Shown here: piece after piece, positions 1 to 7,808 of the stretch
Layout: every line of letters begins with the position of its first letter
How positions within the stretch are numbered: position 1 is the first letter of the stretch
NCBI RefSeq assembly: GCF_016920785.2
Contig: NW_024609880.1
Span: forward strand, 65,287,830-65,351,829
Source: Ixodes scapularis
Lineage: Eukaryota; Arthropoda; Arachnida; Ixodida; Ixodidae
DNA: 64,000 bases
Direction of reading: 5' to 3'
Made by a program: the position numbers and the translations under genes
The notes under the pieces: generated by a model
Told to the model about the DNA's origin: nothing
Databases searched by the model: none
What the model saw: the letters and a program-made list of their open reading frames with translations, nothing else

Positions 1-1776
1 AATGTTTTGGCGCCTTGTCCAAGGAGGATAGAAGCATAGAAGAGGGCATGACGACAGCCGTGTAGCCTCCACAAGCCATGCTCCCTTGACGCCTCGCCTC
101 TTTCTCTCACTTACCATGCCAACGTGACCACATCACATGACCGTAGCTAGCCTTCGTCTAGCTATGGGGTACTCGAATACACCGCAGGTTAGCCTTCGAT
201 CTGATAAAACCTACCGGACGGAGCGCGCGCAAGCCTGCAAGAACTCCTTCTACAATCAACCATCCATCTCACACGTGACATGTCACGCGCACCAATAGCC
301 AGAGAGATCGACGGTCGCGTTGGCCACAACATCGTTTAAACTTTTTATGACTACGCTTCACCAATATTGCAACGTGCCCTCCCCTAGTACTTCTAACCTC
401 CTTGGCCTTGTCCATCTGTCGGCAGACGCGGTTGTCGTGTCTAGTTGCAATTGTCTTTTGTGCAAAATGGCTTCGAAGTCGTCGAAGTATGGCAAAAGAT
501 ATTGTAAAAAGTGTGAAAAGGAAACACTGGCTGCGACCAGTCCCCGGAGACGATAAAAAAGCAGCGTGCAAGTGCGAGATTATCATGCCGACCTCGTTCA
601 GCACATGGCAACAAAAAAACACGAGAGAAACTCTCGGCCACTTTCCAGTGCACGTTTGACTACCATGGGCTTCACCAAGTCGTCGCCTCCAAGAACGATA
701 TCAGAACTGGAGCTCAAGCTGGCATGTTATAGGGAGGCTCAATAGCATGTTACTCAGCGTGCCATGCCACTACACGGCGGATAGTGGCACGGCACGCTGA
801 CTTTGTATTTGAGCGAGTTCGCCTTCGTATTTGAGCCAGTTCTGTACCTCATTTTATTATTCTTAAACTTTTTTCAAGAATGTGTACATTTATTGAACTT
901 CCGCTTGTTTGGGGCTTCTTCACGAAGGTCACGCCGCTTTTTTTGGGCTTGGTTGGGGACGACTATTTGCTTATTCGCTCGGCCGCATCTGGCCACCCTG
1001 GTATGACGTTTCGCTTGCTCATTTGTTTCTGCCCACATTGCATTTGTTTTCTTCGAATATAATCGTATTATAAACTTCGTCACTCTCTGGGATTCTTTTT
1101 TTTTTTTTTCTCTCCTTGATTGTATATTCGTGCGTTCTGCAGAAAAATGAACTCACTTTAGAGTGCACTTCGAACATACAAAATACTATGCCGGAATTCC
1201 ACAGATAAAAACGTGAATGCCACACGTTTCCGCTGGAAAGCGAAGTACACATACAAGATATGTGGACGCACGAGCGGCCAGGAACAGGGTGCATGTCTGG
1301 CGGGGCTACTCGGGAAGAGATAGAGCTCGGGAAGATGGGGACCTCGCAAAAGTGCCAAGTCCGTCCGGGAACTATCAGCGCCAGCATCGATAGTTTGACG
1401 ATAACAAGCACACTTTAAGCAAAGATTGCTCGGCGGGCTCCGGGAAGCGACCTCACATACCTACCGAATCGACCTGCCTTCTGTCTCTTTCTCTTCCATA
1501 TTTCTTTACATCTTTCATTTTGAGGACCGGGAGTATACCAATCTGTCTGTCTCCACTCTTCGTTATTCAGAAAAAGCTGCCGCTGCTGCTGTGTCTGCTG
1601 CTGCTACTTGCACCGGGAGAACCTTCGTTCAAGCCTCCCCAGTGCACACCAATACCAAACGCGTAGAGCACATGGACAAACACTCAGCCTCACCAACAAA
1701 AACTGCGTCCCATGGGAGGGACAGTGCGGGTCCCAGAAAAAAAGAAGTCAGGAAGAAAGAAAAAAAAAAAAAAAAC
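1..1776. other. Stretch without recognisable gene
   Basis: Several short open frames occur on both strands (for example 320-556 and 1019-1411), but they overlap one another in different frames and resemble nothing I know. A short hairpin lies at about 755-800, where the arms GCGTGCCATGCCACTA and TAGTGGCACGGCACGC are nearly complementary around a 9-base loop. Nothing else is supportable. Confidence 0.5.
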
Positions 1777-1877
1777 GGGGGGATAGGGGGAGTCGAGGGG
1801 GACGTAGCTAAAAGCTACCCCCCCCCCCCCCCCCCGCTCTCCACCCCATCTCTGGTACCCCCCCCCCCCCTCCCCCC
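1777..1877. repeat. G-run / C-run low-complexity tract
   Basis: A poly-A run is followed by three runs of four to six G (1777-1801), a small hairpin (GTAGCTaaaAGCTAC), a C run of about 18 bases (1818-1835) and two more C runs up to about 1877. The G-rich and C-rich halves can pair with each other or form G-quadruplex and i-motif structures. The long frames crossing it on both strands are artefacts of this composition. Confidence 0.7.
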
Positions 1878-3009
1878 CAAAGCTACACAAGATCCCCGAG
1901 CGGCGCCGCGCGTCGCCGACTTCCCGATAACGCAGATGCGTTGCACGGGGGGACAGGGCCAGCGAAACTGCCGCTGGGCTTCTCCCCTTATCGGAGTCTG
2001 CCGCCGTCGCCGCCGCCGGGACGCATGCGCCAGCCGTCCCGGACAAGAAGCAATAGCACCGAAAAACGCGCGGGCCTCGAGCACTCAGACAAGGTCCCCC
2101 CCTCCCCGATGAAGAAGGACTCCAGAGAGCGGAAAGGCGGCCCAAATGGATCTGAGATGGCTCCAAGGTGTACCATGGTGTCCCCTATTGCCTTATCCGA
2201 GTTTCTTTCTTTTGAACTCTGGGAAGGCCAATCTTTCTGGGAAGACCTGGGCTCCGGGGTCCGATATGGGGTCGTGTATGTCCCTGTCCACTCTCTGGCC
2301 CCCGAGTCGGGGACTGTCGCGCTTGGAATGCCGTCGCTAATGAGTTGGAGTCCAATAAAAAAATTAAAAAAAAAAAAGAAAAGTAAGAGCTGATAAGTTG
2401 GGCTCCCGCCCGACCACTCACATCTGTGTATGGGGTATACGGGTCGAACGATGTGTACACGCGAGGGCATAACTGGCAAATCTCAGTAGCCGTAAATAAA
2501 AAGGAAAAAAAGAGAGCACTTGCGGAGAAGCTGTCGTCTAAAAGCCTGTGTATTCGATTACCCAATTTTAAGCAAGAAAAGTACCTTACTCTTTTTTTTT
2601 TTAGATGTTGTCCAGTTTTGGGAACAAGTGTGTTTGTTTTACCTTACCAACCTGCGTGCGCTTCGTTCTAGAGGGCAAGTGGCAAGTGCAAACCTTATAA
2701 GTGAAGAATGCTCGTGCACAGCTTTGATTGGCGCAAGGTGCTCGAGTTTCCGTGCACCCATAGCCTTCACTGCATAGCCACAGAAAGTTAGCGCTGACTA
2801 AATTTCTCATCTGCAGCGTGAACCAGACTCCAGAGATACATCCGTGGCTGCAGGGTGCCAGCTTATGATGAACTTCCACAACGCTTCCAGAACAAGGTGC
2901 ATTCCATGTAACTAAAAACTAATATTGTAGTTCTTCTCAGAGGATAAGTTGGGATTCGTTCTGAGCATGCGTTATAAACAACGCTCTCAAATACTGACGA
3001 AAAAAATTG
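1878..3009. other. Stretch without recognisable gene
   Basis: The first 250 bases are GC- and CpG-rich and contain open frames on both strands without known motifs. A short piece at about 2786-2820 (TTAGCGCTGACTAAATTTC) resembles part of the SINE tail seen at 45299-45584, but it is too short to call. No gene is recognisable. Confidence 0.4.
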
Positions 3010-3069
3010 GTTTGTGTAAGTTTATATCTGCACTTAGCGTGCCTCAACGGGCGACTTGTCTCTCAACTG

Positions 3070-3651
3070 AGGAAGGGCCAAGACCGCCGACCCCGCATCC
3101 AAAGTTAACGCGGGAGCAACAAGTAGCCACAGGCAACTTCAGTCAGGGTCCTTTCCCCACCCCCTTTAAAGGCCTGTTCCCACATGCAGCGGAGCGCTAC
3201 AAGCATAGCGCTTACCTCGCGCTAAGCGCGTGCTGATGGGAGCGTTCACCAGCTTTGTATCGCACCGTCAAAACTGTTGCTCATGGCAGACGATAAGTAG
3301 CTGACGGCACGTGAGGAGCGCTACATCAACGCTTCGCTGCATGTGAGAACCGGCCTTTACTCAGTCGCATGTTGCCCACTCAACACGGTGGGAACTGCCC
3401 AGCGTGCCAAGAGATAGGAACCCTCCGTCACATAGTAGGTGAGTGCAGATTCAAACAAGAACACCTGTAACCCCTGTCCCCCACAACCACCACCCACCCT
3501 TTCCCCTGTAGAGCGATGGGAGAACTTGTTGTTTAGCCCTGCCATGGAGGATCAGCTTCGGTTGATCAGATATGGGATCTCGTGAAGAGGAAGCCACTTC
3601 CATCTGTCACAGGCCACTGCGCTGAAATGCTCAGAATAAGAGTTTATTCTC
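3070..3651 (+). pseudogene. LINE (non-LTR retrotransposon) C-terminal fragment
   Basis: This is a 5'-truncated 3' end of a non-LTR retrotransposon. After about 3360 one frame reads CPACQEIGTLRHIVGEC, the Cys-His knuckle (CxxC...TLxHxxxxC) found at the C-terminus of Jockey/R1/LOA-type ORF2 proteins. Before 3165 another frame reads TREQQVATGNF, like the LTxEQE segment that precedes this knuckle in the same families. The insert is flanked by an 11-bp direct repeat, as expected for target-primed reverse transcription. It ends in an A/T-rich GAATAAGAGTTTATTC. A MITE (3170-3356) interrupts it, and the frames on the two sides do not match, so it is dead. Assignment to a LINE is fairly secure; the clade is not. 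Confidence 0.6.
3170..3356. mobile_element. MITE, AGGCCGGTTC family
   Basis: This 187-bp element has imperfect terminal inverted repeats of about 22 bp (AGGCCTGTTCCCACATGCAGCG on the left, read by position 3170-3191, and its complement at 3335-3356). It is flanked by TAA on the left and TTA on the right. It lies inside the LINE fragment. Related elements with the same tips and TTA flanks are at 45756-45848, 55404-55614 and 55618-55810. TWA duplications are typical of PIF/Harbinger MITEs. Confidence 0.65.
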
Positions 3652-3840
3652 TCTCTCAACTGTGGATGAGTAATTTAACCAGTGCGGTACAACACTTAGC
3701 CTGTGTGCTTACCAAACTAAGGCGTGCGTATTTCTGACCTGTCTACGTTGTGTCCAAAAAGAGATGGTTTCCCTCTTGTTCCCCTTCTCCAGGGATTATT
3801 TTCATCATTCTTGTCCAGCTCGCTTGCACCTTTGCATTTA

Positions 3841-4468
3841 AAGGGGCGATGCAATTATGTTTGTATTTTGCGCAAATAACGCTTAGAACGGATCCCTGAC
3901 GTTAATGACCTGTGGAATACCCGTTCGTTTTTCACCACACACAATCGAAGTCGCAGAAAAAAATAAAGAAAAACGGGCAGAGTTCACCCCCTCAACTCGC
4001 AGCCAGAACAAGTGGCCGCGTGACCTGGAGCCGATTATAAGCCGCCAATGTTGATCCTAGCCACGCGCTGGAGTTGGCAAGGCACAGGAAACGCGCTGAG
4101 TTCCAGACATTGTTATGGTTTGGCGGTTGTCGTCATTGACGCGATTGGACACCGTACACTACCCGAATGCTTCTCGAGCTATCGATTATCACGAGCCCAA
4201 ATCGAGTGTCCACGCAATGCTCGGGTCCAATCTATGAGCCGCATTCAAATACCGTCACTGGGCGGTACTGCTACCACCCAGCTACGTCATCAGGTTTGGC
4301 GAAGGAGAGATTGAATGAAAACACTCGGTTTTGTCCTCGAAATTGCAGCCCCACAAGAGAGTTTCTTAGTCAGTGGCGTTGCGTGCGAATATCCTTGAGT
4401 CCCACTAGTGCCAGTAAGCTCGTGTAAAGTGAAAAACATTCCAATTGAATATCGTTGCACCGCCCCTT
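3841..4468. mobile_element. MITE with AAGGGGCGATGCAA tips, TA-flanked
   Basis: The left tip AAGGGGCGATGCAA and right tip TTGCACCGCCCCTT are inverted repeats with one mismatch, and TA lies immediately outside each. At 628 bp it holds no transposase. A diverged, inverted copy covers about 23031-23465, and fragments of the same family lie at about 28045-28190 and 28760-28850. The element is therefore repetitive, and its short frames (4048-4427) should not be read as genes. Confidence 0.65.
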
Positions 4469-4568
4469 TAATTGCATTATAATCATAACCTTAAATTGCA
4501 AGCTTCACCCTTGTTGGTGTTAGACTGGTGGCAGCTGATAAAACCTGTTTGCTCTACTGACGTCTAAC

Positions 4569-4641
4569 CCCTGGTTAACTCAGTCGGTAGAGCGCTCCAC
4601 CTGTAATGGAGAGGTCCCGGGTTCGATACCCGGACCAGGCG
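4569..4641 (+). tRNA. tRNA-Thr(UGU)-like gene or tRNA pseudogene
   Basis: The segment folds as a cloverleaf. Six of seven acceptor pairs form (the first is C-C). The D arm is ACTC/GAGC with loop AGTCGGTA, the anticodon stem CTCCA/TGGAG is perfect, and the T stem CCGGG/CCCGG is perfect with loop TTCGATA. The anticodon loop is CCTGTAA, giving anticodon TGT (threonine). Position 33, almost always T, is C. No intron is present, and a T run that could stop RNA polymerase III follows at 4645-4650. The C1-C72 mismatch and C33 argue for a decayed gene or a SINE head rather than a working tRNA, but the arms are otherwise intact. Confidence 0.55.
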
Positions 4642-4734
4642 GATTTTTTCGCTCGCGCACCAGTCACTTAGCTCTGTTTGGAGATTTGTGTTTGCCCTTT
4701 GTCCCTCTTGTTCCCCTTTTCGAGGGATTATTTT

Positions 4735-5245
4735 CAACATGGTTTAACCCTGGAAAGTTGCCAACGAAGGAAGACGAACAAATTGAAGTAGCTTTGTGGG
4801 AATCTAGGGAACTGCTAAAGAAACAAATGAGAAGTAACGCATTGTGCAATGAGCTTAGAAAGCGCGTAACAAATACTTTCCCCATTAATTCATCGGACAT
4901 GGTCAGCGGCTTGCTATAAGCTCAGAAAAGTCGCATCTCAGGGCTCGGACCATCGTACTGCATTTTGATTTTGTGGAAAACTGGAGCGTTGTTCTTCCGC
5001 GAGCGGGTACCATGCTTTCATTGGAAGAACCAAAGTGTGTATATCTTCACTTGCGTCGCTACAACTGAGCGCAAAGTCTACAGCTTCGGAGAGATCAGCG
5101 ACGACATCGCGTACGATACAGCACACGCAGTGTTCGCTCTGCGCACAGTTGAAGAGTGACTGGAAGAAAACATTGCGTTATTTAGGAAGCTTCTCCACAT
5201 CACCGATGGGGCGGCTGGTCGTTTCAAAAATAGGTTCCAACAGTA
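4735..5245 (+). pseudogene. Decayed ORF with HFDFVENW and DGAAGRFKNR motifs
   Basis: This is a coding-like relic spread over several frames. An N-terminal piece rich in charged residues (4740-4916, FNPGKLPTKEDEQIEVALW...) is followed by HFDFVENWSVVLPR (about 4956-5010). After a frame change comes HWKNQSVYIFTCVATT, then ISDDIAYDTAHAVFAL, and past a TGA at 5157, LHITDGAAGRFKNRFQQY ending near 5245. I recall proteins of this layout (HxDFxENW, then QxSIFT, SDDxxHDTxxA and DGAxxHFKNR) as repeated uncharacterised ORFs in arthropod genomes. The spaced acidic residues resemble a DDE-type transposase core, but that is inference and I cannot name the family. A further open stretch without a start codon follows at 5326-5484. 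At least one frameshift (about 5010) and one stop make this copy inactive. Confidence 0.5.
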
Positions 5246-5499
5246 CGTGAAGGCAAAGAAACAAAAAGTGACCAAATTAATTTTTTTAAGCTACTTGACA
5301 CGGCAAAAGTGCCTGTAATGACTTCGCGAGAGTCCTCAAGCACCAAGCTTCCTTGCACAACCTCAGGTCGTCAGACCTGGAAACCATTGGAAGTGCTGAT
5401 GCTCGTGTAGTGGCTTCGAAAGTGCCTGGAATTATACTCCTCAAAAGGGAAGCAGCATGCCCCGCCCAATACAGCGACACAGTAAAAAAAGCATGAAAT

Positions 5500-6140
5500 T
5501 GGTTGAGTCTCGTGAAAAACATTCAATCCTGCCACTTTTGGATGAATGCTCTATATAGAAGCGAGTCTTTTAGAATTGTGATAAAAAAAAGCAAATACTC
5601 AAAAATCTTGAAGATTCGTTTCTTTTTATTTATTTTTTTCGTTAACATTACTTTTGAGTCAAAAGTAATGTTAACCTCACTAAAAATCACTTTTTTTTCA
5701 CCATAAATGTTAATGTGAGCTTATAATACTAAAAATTATATGTACTATTATGCATTCACCCCGTTTCTTTGTATAATTTGTTATCGCCTCAAAAAAAAGA
5801 AAGTAAAGAAGTTTTAAACGAGCCTCGCCAGTATACGCGAAAATGCGGCCGCATGAAAGGTGCTAAATTCCGTAATCGGCCAGCTAGGTTTCTGAAAATA
5901 ATTTATCTCGCCCCTTCATTGCCTTACATAGAGGTTCGTGAAACGTAATATTTATGCTTGTTAAATAAATAAGACTTTTCAATAGGTTTATTTAAAGAAA
6001 ACTTTTGAATCTTACGATTTCATGAGTGAACTGGACATGCATGTGCTTGAACTTTTTTAAATTATAACATAACGGTCATGCCTCATGTCTACTAAATGGT
6101 ATATGATGTATATCGCAAATACTATTGGTAACGTTAAGGC
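5500..6140. other. AT-rich stretch with a perfect palindrome
   Basis: No gene is seen. A 35-base perfect palindrome with a single central base lies at 5641-5675 (arms GTTAACATTACTTTTGA). The surroundings are AT-rich with T and A runs. Confidence 0.5.
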
Positions 6141-6142
6141 GC

Positions 6143-6166
6143 ATATATATATATATATATATATAT
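6143..6166. repeat. (AT)n microsatellite, left part of an interrupted tract
   Basis: About 24 bases of alternating AT end exactly where the 5' LTR begins. The tract resumes as ATATAT after the 3' LTR at 11635-11640. The retrotransposon therefore inserted into this tract, so the 4-5 bp target duplication cannot be read uniquely. Confidence 0.8.
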
Positions 6167-6402
6167 TGCCACAGCTAACAAACACATCGATTGTTCGCGC
6201 ATGACAGCGCGCCTCGGTCCTTTTTGGGTTCTGCACGAGGCTCGCGCCTGGCGCTCTCTCGTGCCTCGCGCAATCTCGAAGAGCTGCCACAGATCGACCG
6301 GACCGGCCTTTCGCCTTTTTCTCTTTGATCCTGCTTTGCAGTACGCTCATTAAACCCTTCTTGGGTCCTACCACTGCCAACGTCTCCTTCACCTACGTGA
6401 CA
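6167..6402 (+). repeat. 5' LTR of the Gypsy element
   Basis: The LTR runs from TGCCACAGCTAACAAACACA to CCTTCACCTACGTGACA. It carries ATTAAA (6349-6354), a plausible polyadenylation signal. I see no clear TATA box. It reads as identical to the copy at 11399-11634. Confidence 0.95.
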
Positions 6403-6404
6403 TC

Positions 6405-6421
6405 TGGTGGAGGTGCGGGGT
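6405..6421 (+). promoter_or_regulatory. Primer binding site of the Gypsy element
   Basis: TGGTGGAGGTGCGGGGT begins two bases after the LTR and starts with the TGG that pairs with the CCA end of a tRNA. I cannot say which tRNA it matches. Confidence 0.7.
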
Positions 6422-6578
6422 ACGACGTATGCCCCGGACTCCTCTTAGCAGCCGAGATAACAGTCCTCGCCGACCAAGCCCCATTGACGTCACCCCCGTG
6501 CACTGCAGAAGCCGTCGCCTCCAAAGTCTGTCCCCGGAGTGCGGATTTCTTTCTGTGAAGAGGACAAGAAAAACAACA

Positions 6579-7778
6579 ATGGCCAACAACCGGGAAGAAC
6601 GTGCACAACCATCACCGGTCATGTTCCAACGACCACGGGACCCCCCTTCCTTTCACGGGTTTCCGCAAGAAGATGCCGACGACTGGCTGGAACAGTTCGA
6701 GCGGGTGGCTGCCTTTAACAGGTAGAGTGCTGAACAGAAACTCAACCATGTGTTTTTCGCGCTAGAAGACTCGGCAAGGACGTGGTTTGAGAACCAGGAA
6801 CGCCTACTGATAACGTGGGACTCGTTCACGGCTTGCTTTCTACAAGCATTTTCCACGGTCCTACGAAAAGAGCGAGCCGAGCTGCTGCTCCAAACACGTC
6901 TTCAGCACCCCAACGAGACAGTGGTGGTCTTTGTTGAAGAAATGAAGCGTTTGTTCCGGCGCGCCGACCCCGACATGAACGAAGACAAAAAGCTCCGGAT
7001 CCTTATGAGGGGAGTGAAAGAACAGCTCTTCGCCGGACTAGTGCGCAACCCTCCAAAGACTATTGCGGAGTTTGTCGCCGAGGCCTCAACCATTGAGAGG
7101 ACCCTTGACATGCGAACGAGGCAGTACGATCGACAGGTGCCAGCGATTTCCGCCACCTACGCCGAAACCCGTGGAGTTGACGCCCAGACGTTGCGGGACA
7201 CCGTTCGAATCGTCGTGCGCGAAGAGCTGCGGAAGCTATTTCCAACGACGCAGCAACCTCAAGCCTTATCATTGTCGGAGGTCATACGAGAAGAACTGCA
7301 GCAAGCGTTGAGCTCAATGGATATTTCACCAGAAGCCCGACGACCCCAGGCTATGACGTATGCTGCCGCTGCACGTAGACCTGCCCACCTTCCGAATCCT
7401 CAATGGGAACCATTAGCAGATCACCATCCGCCTCCCGCCAACACTTTTTCTGCCACCCCACGACGCCCTGGCACGCCGAAGAGCGAAGTCTGGCGCACGC
7501 CTGATCACCGCCCTCTCTGCTTTCACTGTGGAGAAGCCGGTCACGTATACCGCTTCTGCCCATACCGCCGACTTGGACTTCGAGGGTTTTCTAGCGACGC
7601 TCCACGCCCTCGGGTCGGAGAGCGACCACAAGAAATCCAACACTATTTAGCTGAGCCTGGGCGAGGACCCCGGCGCTTCTCACGGTCTCCATCGCCTAGT
7701 CGATCTGTTTCGCCACAACGCCGTCCCTCTTCAGAAGGCGCGAGACGCAGGTCGCCCAGCCCCGGTAGGGGAAACTGA
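6579..7778 (+). pseudogene. gag: gag of the Gypsy element, one amber stop
   Basis: This encodes the capsid and nucleocapsid polyprotein that packages the retroelement RNA in cytoplasmic particles. The frame starts at ATG 6579 (MANNREERAQPSP), which fits the leader and gives a 399-codon frame. It is interrupted at codon 49 by TAG (6723-6725), where a tryptophan is expected in AAFNRxSAEQKL; one G-to-A change explains it. The region from about 6620 to 7120 is the capsid-like domain (DDWLEQFERVAAF, then EDSARTWFENQE and LMRGVKEQLFAGLVRNPP). A CCHC zinc knuckle, CFHCGEAGHVYRFC, lies at about 7516-7560 and is followed by an arginine- and serine-rich tail. The frame ends at TGA 7776-7778, directly after a slippery heptamer, and overlaps the pol frame by 10 bases. 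Confidence 0.9.
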
Positions 7779-7808
7779 GGGCAGCAACCCCTGGAGGTGG
7801 GGTTGCTG
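7769..7808 (+). promoter_or_regulatory. Predicted -1 ribosomal frameshift signal, gag-pol
   Basis: In the gag frame the bases read G GGA AAC TGA, so the heptamer GGGAAAC (7769-7775) fits X XXY YYZ and abuts the gag stop. Six bases later CAGCAACCCC (7782-7791) pairs perfectly with GGGGTTGCTG (7799-7808) around a 7-base loop. The pol frame opens at 7769, right after a TAG in that frame (7766-7768), and needs exactly a -1 shift. Slippery site, spacer and stem match the known arrangement of -1 frameshift sites. That ribosomes use it is inference. Confidence 0.85.

Larger units (their letters stand above)
3010..3712 (-). repeat. SINE 3' part, split by a LINE fragment
   Basis: Sequence at 3010-3069 and again at 3652-3712 matches two consecutive pieces of the SINE family whose full copy is at 45299-45584, here in reverse orientation (GCCTCAACGGGCGACTTGTC, then TGGATGAG...CCAGTGCGGTACAACAC). 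The two pieces are separated by 582 bases bounded by an 11-bp duplication, TCTCTCAACTG, at 3059-3069 and 3652-3662. The SINE was therefore an insertion target. Confidence 0.6.

Noticed and set aside
1426..2112. 228-codon plus-strand frame and overlapping minus-strand frames
   Set aside because: It runs through poly-A, G-run and C-run DNA with open frames on both strands and has no recognisable domain.
6641..6722. Short gag frame ending at 6725 as a separate small gene
   Set aside because: The frame continues in register after TAG with conserved gag sequence, so this is one gene with a premature stop.
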